Part shown: piece by piece, positions 27,908 through 37,091 of the stretch
How positions within the stretch are numbered: position 1 is the stretch's first letter
How the letters are laid out: every line of letters starts with the position of its first letter
NCBI GenBank assembly: GCA_022181065.1
Contig: BQMY01000089.1
Span: 1-64,000 of the forward strand
DNA from: Melioribacteraceae bacterium
Lineage (GTDB): Bacteria; Bacteroidota; Ignavibacteria; Ignavibacteriales; Melioribacteraceae
Direction: 5' to 3'
Length of the DNA stretch: 64,000 nt
The notes under the pieces: generated by a model
The model's input: only the letters and a program-made list of their open reading frames with translations
Database searches by the model: none
Told to the model about the DNA's origin: nothing
Position numbers and translations under genes: made by a program

Positions 27908-29052
27908 AAATATTTTATTGTAACAAGCTTGCCTTCTTGTTCAAGTTTTAGAGCGAGAAGGTTTACTATTTTAATACGTCCTATTATCCCCATCTGTGCA
28001 AAACTGATATCCCTGTTTGCCGGATTTTCCGCTCTCCCCACAAAAAAATTTACCCTGTCAACTACGCTGAGCAAAGAATACAAATCAGTTACCGGACTAT
28101 CTTTATCAAGTCCCGAAGTATCCTCATCCCATATGTTAAAGACCTGATTAAGTGTTACGGCACCTTCAGTGACCAGGTCCATACCTTCGAGATAATAGTT
28201 AACAGGAGTAATATTATTATGATAGTTTTCTTCCATTTGCAACTCTTTACCGGTCTCTCGCGCTACTATCTTTGCAGTTGTAGCACCACAAATAATTTTG
28301 AGTCCGTAGCTGTTTGAAAACTCCTGTACCGTTTCGTAATCTGTTTCTTTTTTTTCAGGTGGCCCTGTGAAAATATTTACGACTTTTCCCGGGCGGGAAT
28401 AGATGGTGACCACTGTACAATCATCTTCCTGCACACCTTTCCACCTGTTAATCGCCTCTTTTCTAATAATCGCCGGAATAGCTCGGAACCTTACACCGGA
28501 TTTAAGTTCTTCATTAAGAAAACTGATGACTCCCGCGGTTTCCCATCCATTGGGCGATCCTTTACCCAATCCCGCCTGTGTGATTCCGTCACTCATGATA
28601 ACAAGAGCATCTCCCGGACTCAATTTAAAGTCTGATTCTCCAACTATACCCTTCTCGTAAGTGCCTGATCTTTGTGCTACTTCTGTGGCAAATCGATTTT
28701 GTATCAGTACGGCTGTCGGGATTTCATATGTGAGGATTGTAACCAGACCATCTTCCAGAATTCTCGCGACGGTAAACACAGCGTAAGGCACATCATTTAA
28801 CCGTGCGTTTTCCATTGAGTTTACTACTTTCAAAAACGATTCACGGAGAGTAAAATCGTTCTTAAGTAGTTCTTCAAGACGCGCCGCCACCATATTCGCG
28901 GCAATATTGGCTTTCATACCGTGCCCTAATCCATCCGCTAAAATCACAGTTGTCGCTGACTCGGTACGAATAAATTTCACCACATCACCGCAAGGCTGAC
29001 CCGCGTGTTTTGATGATTGTGAAACTTCAATATCTATATGAATATAACCCAT
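27904..29052 (-). CDS. SpoIIE-like phosphatase associated with the sensory hydrogenase
   Basis: 382-residue PP2C/SpoIIE fold: SSKHAGQPCGDVV, ILADGLGHGMKANIAANM (metal-binding Asp and G-H-G motif), and LVIMSDGITQAG. A C-terminal extension of about 150 residues follows the phosphatase fold and contains a single Cys. In Thermotoga and other anaerobes a SpoIIE-like phosphatase is encoded beside a HydS-type [FeFe] hydrogenase and the hydABC genes; the same grouping here supports a role in hydrogen-responsive signalling. The substrate is unknown. It is separated from hydS by a 532-bp block of repeats. Confidence 0.85.
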   Translation of the reverse strand: MGYIHIDIEVSQSSKHAGQPCGDVVKFIRTESATTVILADGLGHGMKANIAANMVAARLEELLKNDFTLRESFLKVVNSMENARLNDVPYAVFTVARILEDGLVTILTYEIPTAVLIQNRFATEVAQRSGTYEKGIVGESDFKLSPGDALVIMSDGITQAGLGKGSPNGWETAGVISFLNEELKSGVRFRAIPAIIRKEAINRWKGVQEDDCTVVTIYSRPGKVVNIFTGPPEKKETDYETVQEFSNSYGLKIICGATTAKIVARETGKELQMEENYHNNITPVNYYLEGMDLVTEGAVTLNQVFNIWDEDTSGLDKDSPVTDLYSLLSVVDRVNFFVGRAENPANRDISFAQMGIIGRIKIVNLLALKLEQEGKLVTIKYF

Positions 29053-29584
29053 GAACTGATCTAATGAGATTTAATGTTTAATAATTATCCTGATTCCGTT
29101 GAGACGAGATATCTTCCGCAGCGGAATGACGTCTCACGGTAATTTCTTTTTTTGTCCTCCTTAGAAGGAGGTGGATTCCGACGAATGTCGGAAGACGGAG
29201 GATGATTTATACCGGCTTTGTGACTTTTGGTCATCCCCCATTCCGATAACATCGGAATTTCCCCCTTCAGAAGGGGGATTTGAAAAACCACAACCAGGTG
29301 GTTTGTCAGGCTCACCAACCGGCGTTTTTTCAATCCCATAATTTTTTATAGACGGGATATCCGCCGCGGCGGACCGTCTCCGTCTAAAGCTTGATGTCAA
29401 AGACGCCATAGCTTGTGCGCCGGGGCGTAATGGCGTCTCCACAAAAGCCTGTAATTCCACTAAAAACACCCCCCACTTCCAGGGATTTCGCCTGTTGACA
29501 AGGTCGTTTTGTTACAAAGTCCTCCCACGCCTGAGGCGCACCAACCTGATGGCGTCTTTACAGGATTAAAGGAAATCCGTACCA
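29053..29584. other. Repeat block downstream of hydS (left block)
   Basis: The 532-bp gap between hydS and the phosphatase gene is mostly repeat. From about 29112 to 29442 it matches the right-hand block at 31425-32071 in the same orientation: GCGTCTCACGGTA-like lead, family A hairpins (29154-29206), an ATTCCGAT/ATCGGAAT stem, a CCCCCTTC/GAAGGGGG stem, a stretch ending AATCCCATAATTTT, and a trailer GCGCCGGGGCGTAATGGCG. The frames that run through it are repeat artefacts. No gene or RNA family was recognised. Confidence 0.75.
29112..29442 (+). repeat. Long hairpin-rich repeat, left copy
   Basis: Single copy of the cassette found as a tandem pair on the other side of hydS. It contains family A copy 3 (29154-29206), where the second stem is TTCCGAC-gaat-GTCGGAA. 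It lacks the CCCGCACACGGG segment present in the right-hand copies. Confidence 0.8.
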
Positions 29585-31354
29585 TTACTTCCCGCCATAA
29601 ATATCACGTAACCACTTGTTTCCACCATTGCTCTTTTCGGAGTCACCCGAAAGTTTCATCAGGTTATCAACCAGCTTTTCTCCTTTCGCGGTATTCTCTC
29701 CAAGGAACTTTGCCATTTGCTGGGCAAAATTGATTTGATGATCGAGTAACTCCCTTGCCTGACTTACGGTTTCACTTTTGAGAGAGTCAAGCTGTTTACG
29801 CGCGCTTTCGCTTTTGGTTATGTCAACGAAAATACCAACATATTGGCGATCTTTTTCAAGCATATATAATTTTTCAAAGCAGGTTATACCATATTTTTCG
29901 TGATGCACAGTTGCCTCAAATACACTATCAGAAGCAGCCTTAAGTTTCACAAAAGGCTCAGGGTCCATCAAGTAGGAAATATTTTTTCCGCAAGTAGCCT
30001 CCGAACACATAAAAAACCGTTTAAATGCCGGATTCATATTGAGGATATTCAACTCATCATCGAGTATTACAATACCATTTGGCGAAGATTCGATAATTTT
30101 ATCTGTGCGCTGTTCCGCCATTCTGCGAACGAAAGGGATGCACATTTCCAGTTCTGCCATACCCTTGAGTACTGCAATAGCCTTGTCTCGACAGGTAGAA
30201 TATCCGCACGCGCCGCAATTGAGCTCATCTTCTTCTGTTGTTTTACCGGTTTTGGCTAATATCGCTTTAATTTCATCTTCTGTAAATTCCGAAAAGATAT
30301 CTAAATTCTCTCCGAATGAAGTAGAAAGGTCTAATTCCGTTTGTTCGGGTAATTCATCTTCTGTAATTTTCTGCGAACTAAAATATTTCAGCAGATCATT
30401 TCTTTTATCAAAAATTGATTTTTCCACTCTGCAACCGGGACCATTTATACATCCCTGCCTGCAAAACAGCGGCTCTATAACATATTTATCGTTTCCGTTT
30501 GATTTTACAGATTGAAGAATATCACTTACTTCATCATAGCCGGAAACCGGAATTACATTCATTGAGAAAGCATCCGATTCATAATCGGAAGTTTTCATTT
30601 GTCCGCCTGAGAGGGCGAACATTCTGGAGTGACCGGCAGGTTTTTCATTAAAATCACTCTCTTCGCATCTACCTGGAATGATATTTTCCATTTCGAACAG
30701 ATCACGTAATTCTTCAAATGTAATAACCGCATCGATCAGGTTCGAACTTTGTTCCCTCTCAGCTTCTGCTTTTTTTGCTACACACGGACCAACAAATACA
30801 GTTTTTATATCATTACCCAGTTTTTCTTTTAACAACATGGCATGGGCTGTCATGGGTGATACAATCTTTACCAGATTTGCAAGATTTTCAGGATTATATT
30901 TTTCAACATAATTAACCACTGCCGGACAAGCGGTTGTAATACTGATATTCCGGTTGCTATTTTCTATTTCTCTATTAGATGCCAGAGAAACTTGATAAGC
31001 CCCAACCGCTGTTTCCGAGACAAATGCAAAACCCAGTTTTCTTAGTGCTGAAGGTATTCTTTTAACTTCCCATGAGTTAAATACTGACGCGAAAGATGGC
31101 GCGATAGAACAAACTACTCTTTCATTACTCTTCAGAAGCGAAAGTACTTTTGCCAAATCATTCCGATACTGTTTGGCTCCCTGCGGACACTCTTTTATAC
31201 AAGTGCCGCAAAAAATACAGAGTTCTTCATTAACGGTTGCCTGACCGTTTTCCATCTTTACTGCTTTCACCGGACATGCGCGAACGCATCTGTAACAATC
31301 CCTGCAGCGGGCTTTATTTGTAAATATTATATTATTTTCCATTTTGTTTTTCAT
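29585..31354 (-). CDS. hydS: PAS-containing sensory [FeFe] hydrogenase (HydS-type)
   Basis: 589 residues: a two-[4Fe-4S] ferredoxin-like N-terminus (CRDCYRCVRACP, CIFCGTCIKECP), an H-cluster domain with TTACPAVV, GPCVAKKAEA and FCRQGCINGPG in place of the usual TSCCPGW, MPCTAKK and MACPGGCVGG motifs, then an additional Cys motif (CGACGYSTCRDKA) and a PAS domain (about residues 425-530). These altered active-site motifs and the PAS domain are typical of group C sensory hydrogenases, thought to sense H2 rather than turn it over quickly. The neighbouring SpoIIE-like phosphatase is the likely output. Repeat blocks in the same orientation flank the gene on both sides. Confidence 0.88.
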   Translation of the reverse strand: MKNKMENNIIFTNKARCRDCYRCVRACPVKAVKMENGQATVNEELCIFCGTCIKECPQGAKQYRNDLAKVLSLLKSNERVVCSIAPSFASVFNSWEVKRIPSALRKLGFAFVSETAVGAYQVSLASNREIENSNRNISITTACPAVVNYVEKYNPENLANLVKIVSPMTAHAMLLKEKLGNDIKTVFVGPCVAKKAEAEREQSSNLIDAVITFEELRDLFEMENIIPGRCEESDFNEKPAGHSRMFALSGGQMKTSDYESDAFSMNVIPVSGYDEVSDILQSVKSNGNDKYVIEPLFCRQGCINGPGCRVEKSIFDKRNDLLKYFSSQKITEDELPEQTELDLSTSFGENLDIFSEFTEDEIKAILAKTGKTTEEDELNCGACGYSTCRDKAIAVLKGMAELEMCIPFVRRMAEQRTDKIIESSPNGIVILDDELNILNMNPAFKRFFMCSEATCGKNISYLMDPEPFVKLKAASDSVFEATVHHEKYGITCFEKLYMLEKDRQYVGIFVDITKSESARKQLDSLKSETVSQARELLDHQINFAQQMAKFLGENTAKGEKLVDNLMKLSGDSEKSNGGNKWLRDIYGGK

Positions 31355-31435
31355 CGTTAAATACGATTTTTATTTTAATCAATCATAGAGTATTGAATTC
31401 AATCCCAAAATATTGTCGAGACGGCTATCTACTGA

Positions 31436-31701
31436 GGCGGAATGGCGTCTCACGGTATTTTCTTTTTTTGTCCTCCTTAGAAGGAGGTGGATTCCGACGA
31501 TAGTCGGAAGACGGAGGATGATTTATGCCAGCTTTGTGACTTTTGGTCATCCCCCATTCCGATTACATCGGAATTTCCCCCTTCAGAAGGGGGACGTGAA
31601 AAACCACAACCAAGTGTTTTCCCGCACACGGGACTCGCGTCAGGCTCACCAACCAGCGTTTTTAGAATCCCATAATTTTTAAAAGACGAAATATCCGTCT
31701 C
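31436..31701 (+). repeat. Tandem 266-bp repeat, unit 1
   Basis: First of two adjacent near-identical 266-bp units. It begins GGCGGAATGGCGTCTCACGG and contains family A copy 4 (31470-31521), the ATTCCGAT/ATCGGAAT and CCCCCTTC/GAAGGGGG stems and a CCCGCACACGGG stretch. Only a handful of substitutions separate it from unit 2. Confidence 0.9.
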
Positions 31702-31967
31702 GGCGGAATGGCGTCTCACGGTATTTTCTTTTTTTGTCCTCCTTAGAAGGAGGTGGATTCCGACGATAGTCGGAAGACGGAGGATGATTTATGCCAGCTT
31801 TGTCACTTTTGGTCATCCCCCATTCCGATTACATCGGAATTTCCCCCTTCAGAAGAGGGACGTGAAAAACCACAACCAAGTGTTTTCCCGCACACGGGAC
31901 TCGCGTCAGGCTCACCAACCGGCGTTTTAAAAATCCCATAATTTTGTAGAGACGGGATATGGTTGGT
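31702..31967 (+). repeat. Tandem 266-bp repeat, unit 2
   Basis: Second unit, holding family A copy 5 (31736-31787). It diverges from unit 1 at about 31953, where a composite hairpin module (GTGAGCCTGTC plus CCCCGCTCGCGGGG) has been joined in. The later sequence to about 32071 matches the end of the left block near hydS. Confidence 0.9.
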
Positions 31968-32197
31968 GAGCCTGTCTGCCTGCCCCGCTCGCGGGGAACC
32001 ACATCCCGTCTCCGACTAAGACTCGATTTCAAAAACGCCATATCTTGTGCGCCGGGGCGTAATGGCGTCTCAACAGTGCTCCACCAATAACGAACCCCCG
32101 TTTCCGGGGGTTTAGCCTTATCTAACAACAACAATACGGGGGTACTATTGATAACAATAAAGAGTATCTATGGCTTCACTTATTATAAAAAGAACTA

Positions 32198-34213
32198 TCA
32201 GTCAACTTTAAGAACAGTCAGCTTTTCATTTATTTCACTTACCGCTTTCTCAAAATTGCAAGCGTAAATCAAATTGTCCCCAACTGTAACACTGGGTCCT
32301 TTATCGCAATTTTCCATACAGAATGTTGCTTTGACGTTCACCATTTCTTGCAGACCCTGCTCATCTATATATCTGATAAGCTTATGAAGCAGATTTTGAG
32401 AACCTTTAACGTAACATCCGGTTCCGACACAGACGCTAATTTCCAGTTTTTGAGAATTTGTTCCTGAAAGAACCTCAAATCCGCTCTCAAAAATACGTTT
32501 TCTGTTTCTGTAAGTAGTATGTAGCAAATCGTGTGCCTTATGTCCGCCGGGCTCACCAAGATGCTTGTTATATACTTCTTTCACATAAGGATTTTCCTGC
32601 GCTTTGTGAAGCTGAAGCATTTTATCACATTCGTACAAACCTTTCGCGCGTTCTTTACGGGTATTATCATCGAAGGTTACAGGCTGACCTGCACCTCCAA
32701 CACAACCACCGGGACAAGCCATAACCTCGATCATCGAATAATCGGCTTCACCTTTTTTCACCATTTCGGCTATTTTACCCGCATTAGCCAAACCATGCAC
32801 AATAGCAACTTTCAGTTTGGTTTCACCAACGTTAACCTCAACTTCACGAAGCCCTTCGATACCTCTTACAGCTTTGAAATCGGGATTATCAAGCTGTTTA
32901 CCCGAAATCTTCTCATAAGCATATCTTAGAACAGCTTCACTCACACCACCGGTAGTACCGAAGATCACACCCGCACCGGTTTTAAATCCCATAGGAAGAT
33001 CAAGCGATTCAGGCGCGAGATTGTTCATATCCAATCCGGCTTCCTTGATCATTGCAGCCAGTTCCTGTGTAGTGATCACGTAGTCAACTTCAGGAATACC
33101 ATTCTTCTCAAACTCGTCTCGTTTGGCTTCAACCTTTTTAGCGGTACAAGGCATAATTGAGACTACAACGATATCCTTTTTATTAATTTTGAGCTGTCCC
33201 GGGAGTAAATCCTTAGCGAGGGAGCCAAACATTTGCTGGGGAGACCTGCAGGATGAGAGGTTACCAAGCAACTCCGGATAATACTGTTCGGCATATTTTA
33301 CCCAACCGGGACAGCAAGAAGTAAACAGCGGGAGACTGTCTTTACTTTCATTTCTTCTTAAAAATTCATTCGCTTCTTCAATCACCGTTAAATCGGCTGC
33401 AAAAGAAGTATCAAAAACCTTGTCAAAATTCATCAATTTTAGTGCTGCTACTATTTGTCCGGTTAGAATCGTCCCCGGCTTCATTCCGAACAATTCCCCA
33501 ATTGCTACACGAACCGCAGGAGCAATCTGAGCTACAACAACTTTGTTCGGGTCTTCAAGCTCCTTCCACACATCATGTATATCAGATTTTGGAACTATCG
33601 CGCCTGTAGGACAAACTCTCGCGCACTGACCGCAATCCACACACTCAACTTCCGCAAGATTTTTATCGAAAGCCGGAACCACCTGAACATCCGAGCCACG
33701 ATTCATAAAATCAATCGCGCCAATTCCCTGGATTTCATCACACGCTCTCACACAATCACCACACAAGATGCACTTATTAGGGTCACGTACCAAAGCTTGG
33801 GAGGAGGTATCGAGCGGAATAAGTTTTTCTCTTTTTTTGAATCTTACATCGCCAACACCCAAACTGCTTGCCAGATCCTGCAGTTTACAGTTGAGCGATT
33901 TTCCGCAGGAAGTACACTCTTTGGAGTGATTCGCCAGAAGTAACTCCATCGAGATTTTCCTTATACCCCTAAGTTCGGTGGTGTGTGTTTTAACACGCAT
34001 TTCCGGTTCCGGCTTGATGGAACAAGATGAAACAATTCCTTTATTTTCTATATCGACTATACATAAGCGGCACGCGCCATAAACACTTAATTCCGAATGG
34101 TAACAGAATGTTGGAAGATTGATACCGTTTTTTCTGATAACTTCGAGCAAATTGCGTTCATCTTTGTAATTACACTCTCTGCCATTTATATATATTTTTT
34201 TATTCTCTTCCAT
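32198..34213 (-). CDS. hydA: NAD-linked [FeFe] hydrogenase catalytic subunit HydA
   Basis: Catalytic subunit of a trimeric, probably electron-bifurcating HydABC hydrogenase. In order: an N-terminal [2Fe-2S] domain (CRLCIVDIE), a HSKECTSCGKSLNC His/Cys cluster, two [4Fe-4S] motifs (CILCGDCVRAC, CVDCGQCARVC), the H-cluster with TSCCPGW, MPCTAKK and MACPGGCVGG, and a C-terminal thioredoxin-like [2Fe-2S] domain (CVGTGCY...CMENCD). The start at 34213 is chosen because it lies 1 nt after the hydB stop with an AGGAG about 8 nt upstream; the longer frame to 34240 would overlap hydB. The product is 671 residues. Maturases HydEFG are not in the window. Confidence 0.94.
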   Translation of the reverse strand: MEENKKIYINGRECNYKDERNLLEVIRKNGINLPTFCYHSELSVYGACRLCIVDIENKGIVSSCSIKPEPEMRVKTHTTELRGIRKISMELLLANHSKECTSCGKSLNCKLQDLASSLGVGDVRFKKREKLIPLDTSSQALVRDPNKCILCGDCVRACDEIQGIGAIDFMNRGSDVQVVPAFDKNLAEVECVDCGQCARVCPTGAIVPKSDIHDVWKELEDPNKVVVAQIAPAVRVAIGELFGMKPGTILTGQIVAALKLMNFDKVFDTSFAADLTVIEEANEFLRRNESKDSLPLFTSCCPGWVKYAEQYYPELLGNLSSCRSPQQMFGSLAKDLLPGQLKINKKDIVVVSIMPCTAKKVEAKRDEFEKNGIPEVDYVITTQELAAMIKEAGLDMNNLAPESLDLPMGFKTGAGVIFGTTGGVSEAVLRYAYEKISGKQLDNPDFKAVRGIEGLREVEVNVGETKLKVAIVHGLANAGKIAEMVKKGEADYSMIEVMACPGGCVGGAGQPVTFDDNTRKERAKGLYECDKMLQLHKAQENPYVKEVYNKHLGEPGGHKAHDLLHTTYRNRKRIFESGFEVLSGTNSQKLEISVCVGTGCYVKGSQNLLHKLIRYIDEQGLQEMVNVKATFCMENCDKGPSVTVGDNLIYACNFEKAVSEINEKLTVLKVD

Positions 34214-34214
34214 G

Positions 34215-36119
34215 TTATACTCCTGTCTCAATAGCGTCAAGACGGCAGGCTTGCAGACAAGCGCCGCATTTTATACATAATTCTTCATTTATATGGTGTG
34301 GCTGTTTTCTCTCGCCCGTAATCGCTCCTGTAGGGCATTTTTTAATGCACAAGCCGCAGCCTTTACACTTTTCTTCAATTATTTCATAGGCTAATAAGGC
34401 TGTACATTTTTTCGCCGGACATTTTTTATCAATTACATGTGCAAAATATTCATCATGGAACTGTTCAAGCATTGAAAGCACGGGATTTGGCGCGGTTTTA
34501 CCAAGTCCACAGAGTGAGCCTTTTTGTACAGCTCCCGCAAGTTCTTTCAGAAGAATCAGCGTATCTTCGGTAGCCTCTCCGGTTTCAATATCTTCAAGAA
34601 GCCCAAGCATCTGTTTTGTGCCTTCCCGACAAAGAACACACTTACCACAAGATTCATTCTGGGTGAAATCCATGAAAAACTTCGCCATCTGAACCATACA
34701 TGTATTTTTATTCATTGCCACAAGTCCGCCTGAACCGACCATCGCGCCAATAGAACGTAAAGAGTCGAAATCAAGCGGCAGATCAAGATGTTCTTCGGTT
34801 AAACATCCACCCGAAGGGCCACCAATCTGAACCGCTTTGAACATTGAATTATCTATTTTTCCTTCTTCATTTGTAATACCGCCGCCGATATCAAAAATGA
34901 TTTCGCGAAGTGTAGTACCGAATGGTACTTCAATCAGACCAGTATTTGCAACGTGACCTGTAAGGGCGAAAGTTTTGGTGCCGGGGGATGTATCAGTTCC
35001 CTTGCTTCTGTAATTTTCGATTCCATCCCGGAAAATGAGAGGAACGGTAGCCAGAGTCTCAACATTGTTGATCACGGTTGGTTTTCCATACAAACCACTC
35101 TGAGCCGGGAATGGCGGTTTTGGCTGGGGCATACCCCGTTTACCTTCAATAGAGGCAATAAGCGCGGTTTCTTCACCGCAAACAAATGCACCTGCGCCTT
35201 CCATCACATGAACTCTGAAAGAGTGTTCAGTGCCAAATATATTGTCACCCAACAGACCCATTTCTTCTGCGTCTTTTACCGCTTTTTTCACACGGGCGAC
35301 AGCAAGAGGATATTCAAGACGCACATAGATATACCCCTCATCCGCGCCAATAGCGCGAGCTGCTATCATCATACCTTCAATTACAGAGTGTGGATTACCT
35401 TCCATGATACTTCTGTCCATGAACGCGCCCGGATCACCTTCATCACCGTTACAAATCACGTATTTTTTCGGACCCGGCTCAACTCTGGTGAATTCCCATT
35501 TGCGTCCTGTGGGGAAACCACCTCCACCGCGACCACGCAAACCTGCTTCGATCATATCGCCGCAAACTTTCGCGGGAGTGTAATCATTAAATAATTTTTC
35601 CGCTGAACTGTATCCCCCGATACTGATATATTCGTTTATATCTTCAGGATCGAGTGAACCGCAGCTTTTCAGAACGTATCTGCTCTGCTTGTTGTAAAAG
35701 TTGATCTCTTTAGCGCCTTTGCAAAAAGTCCCATCTTTTGGGTCTTTATAAAGAAGTCTGTCAACAACTTTATTATGAATAAGAGTCTGATCGACAATCT
35801 CGGGTACATCGTCTTTATCAACAACAACGTAGAGTATTCCATCCGGTTCGATTGATACCAATGGACCCATCTGGCAAAACCCCTGACATCCACTTTTGGA
35901 GATATGAATGCTATTATCCGTTTTATGCTCAAAAGAAAGGCTTGTCAAGGCATTAAGACCATTCTCGTTAATCGATTTTTCGAATGCGTCAAGTACGTTT
36001 TTTGAACCATTCGCCACACATCCTGTACCTGAACAAACAACAATACGTCTTTTAATATTTTTTCCGGCATCTTTATAATTTTCAGTAATCTGCTTTAGAT
36101 TAACACGCGACTTTTTCAT
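34215..36119 (-). CDS. hydB: HydB, NuoF-like NADH/flavin subunit of the hydrogenase
   Basis: Diaphorase subunit carrying FMN and NAD(H). An N-terminal thioredoxin-like [2Fe-2S] domain (CSGTGCVANGS), the NuoF core with GRGGGGFPTGRKWEF (NADH/FMN site), the ESCGKCVLCREGT [4Fe-4S] motif, and two C-terminal [4Fe-4S] motifs (CKGCGLCIKKCP, CIKCGACLQAC) are all present. The start MKKSRV at 36119 is preferred over the open frame to 36161: it overlaps the hydC end by 20 nt and has a GGCGGGAA-like site ahead. The result is about 634 residues, as in other HydB proteins. Confidence 0.93.
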   Translation of the reverse strand: MKKSRVNLKQITENYKDAGKNIKRRIVVCSGTGCVANGSKNVLDAFEKSINENGLNALTSLSFEHKTDNSIHISKSGCQGFCQMGPLVSIEPDGILYVVVDKDDVPEIVDQTLIHNKVVDRLLYKDPKDGTFCKGAKEINFYNKQSRYVLKSCGSLDPEDINEYISIGGYSSAEKLFNDYTPAKVCGDMIEAGLRGRGGGGFPTGRKWEFTRVEPGPKKYVICNGDEGDPGAFMDRSIMEGNPHSVIEGMMIAARAIGADEGYIYVRLEYPLAVARVKKAVKDAEEMGLLGDNIFGTEHSFRVHVMEGAGAFVCGEETALIASIEGKRGMPQPKPPFPAQSGLYGKPTVINNVETLATVPLIFRDGIENYRSKGTDTSPGTKTFALTGHVANTGLIEVPFGTTLREIIFDIGGGITNEEGKIDNSMFKAVQIGGPSGGCLTEEHLDLPLDFDSLRSIGAMVGSGGLVAMNKNTCMVQMAKFFMDFTQNESCGKCVLCREGTKQMLGLLEDIETGEATEDTLILLKELAGAVQKGSLCGLGKTAPNPVLSMLEQFHDEYFAHVIDKKCPAKKCTALLAYEIIEEKCKGCGLCIKKCPTGAITGERKQPHHINEELCIKCGACLQACRLDAIETGV

Positions 36120-36624
36120 TTCCCGCCTCTTCCTTGTAAATCTTGTCAATAACTTTATCAATTTTTGCAGGGTTCATCAAAGAGTGAACTGTTTCATTTA
36201 TAACAACGACAGGTGCCAAACCACATGCGCCGAGGCAGGAAACTGTTTCGAGAGTAAACAGCATATCACCGGTAGTGTTTTCATTTTCAGTAATTCGCAA
36301 TTTTTTCTGAATTGCTTTTACGATCGGCATTGAATCTTTCACGTGGCATGCTGTGCCGTCACACACTTTTATCACATACTTCCCCTTGGGTTTAAGGGCA
36401 AAATGAGCGTAAAAAGTAGCGACGCCGTAAACCTTTGCCGGCGACAGCCCCAGTGAAGTAGCGATAAACGTCAGCACGGGTTCAGGCAGGTATCTGTACT
36501 CTTCCTGTACTGCCTGCAGGATCGGGATAAGTTTACCCGGATCGTAATTGTAATCTTCGAGAATCGCGCACACACGTTCAAATTTTCGCGCAGTATCCAT
36601 CTTTTTTTCAATTGCGGTTATCAT
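36100..36624 (-). CDS. hydC: HydC, NuoE-like [2Fe-2S] subunit of the hydrogenase
   Basis: 174-residue thioredoxin-fold [2Fe-2S] protein homologous to NuoE. The cluster ligands lie in CDGTACHVKDS and CLGACGLAP. The N-terminal helical bundle (LIPILQAVQEEYRYLP) is also typical. A GGAG about 8 nt upstream supports the start at 36624. It overlaps hydB by 20 nt and follows the small unknown gene by 15 nt. Confidence 0.94.
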   Translation of the reverse strand: MITAIEKKMDTARKFERVCAILEDYNYDPGKLIPILQAVQEEYRYLPEPVLTFIATSLGLSPAKVYGVATFYAHFALKPKGKYVIKVCDGTACHVKDSMPIVKAIQKKLRITENENTTGDMLFTLETVSCLGACGLAPVVVINETVHSLMNPAKIDKVIDKIYKEEAGNEKVAC

Positions 36625-36639
36625 AATATATCTCCAAAT

Positions 36640-37074
36640 CTAACTTATATGCGGTTTGGTAAAATCACGTTTAGCCAGATACATCGCGTCATAAAGCATA
36701 TCATCGAGCGCGGTGTCAAGAGCGGTAAGTATGGCTGTTGAGTCAAGACCTCTGATCGCGACGTTACCGATAGTAACAACAGTATCATGCACACCCCTGC
36801 CATTGATTTTCGCTGAAGCCAGATCAACGGCATTTTCCATTCCGCGAACCTTCACACGTTCTGATATTTTCTCCAGAATAGTATCGACAGTTTGTTTATC
36901 AGTCATCCTGCTGTAACAGATATAGACATCCATTTTTCTGGCGGATAACCCGGTAAATCCGGAGTTATCATTCGGTGCATGAGTCGCCACAAAAGGAACT
37001 CTGGAAAGGTCTGCTCTTTCAAGAACAGTTTCATTGTTAAATCCGAATATCGATCTTAGCTTCAAATATTTCAT
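36640..37074 (-). CDS. Small unknown protein in the rex-hyd operon
   Basis: A 144-residue soluble protein not recognised from sequence. GGAGG 5 nt before the ATG at 37074 fixes the start; the frame stays open to 37212 inside rex but that part is the rex antisense-frame overlap. There are no Cys pairs or metal motifs; the sequence alternates beta-like and helical stretches (SRVPFVATHAPND, GLSARKMDVYICYS, GMENAVDLASAKI). Position between rex and hydC, with 15-17 nt gaps on both sides, suggests a part in NADH-dependent hydrogen metabolism or its regulation, but no function is claimed. Confidence 0.72.
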   Translation of the reverse strand: MKYLKLRSIFGFNNETVLERADLSRVPFVATHAPNDNSGFTGLSARKMDVYICYSRMTDKQTVDTILEKISERVKVRGMENAVDLASAKINGRGVHDTVVTIGNVAIRGLDSTAILTALDTALDDMLYDAMYLAKRDFTKPHIS

Positions 37075-37091
37075 CTTAACCTCCGTTACTG

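Larger units (their letters stand above)
31355..32197. other. Repeat block between hydA and hydS (right block)
   Basis: This 843-bp gap separates hydA from hydS. Most of it (31425-32071) is the tandem cassette described separately, ending with a composite CTGAGC-type module at about 31966-32000 and the trailer shared with the left block. Apparent minus-strand frames here are repeat-derived. Any promoter for hydS must lie in or just after this block; none is obvious. Confidence 0.75.

Noticed and set aside
29161-29469. Open frames of 80-100 codons through the repeat blocks, also at 31477-31719, 31829-32134 and others
   Set aside because: They recur with the repeat, lack ribosome binding sites and show no protein-like conservation apart from the repeat itself.
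31436-31967. CRISPR-like repeat array
   Set aside because: Only two units of 266 bp with no short regular spacers and no cas genes.
36713-36916. Plus-strand frame opposite the unknown protein and similar long shadow frames elsewhere, such as 6354-6941
   Set aside because: They lie antisense to well-supported genes and show no independent features.
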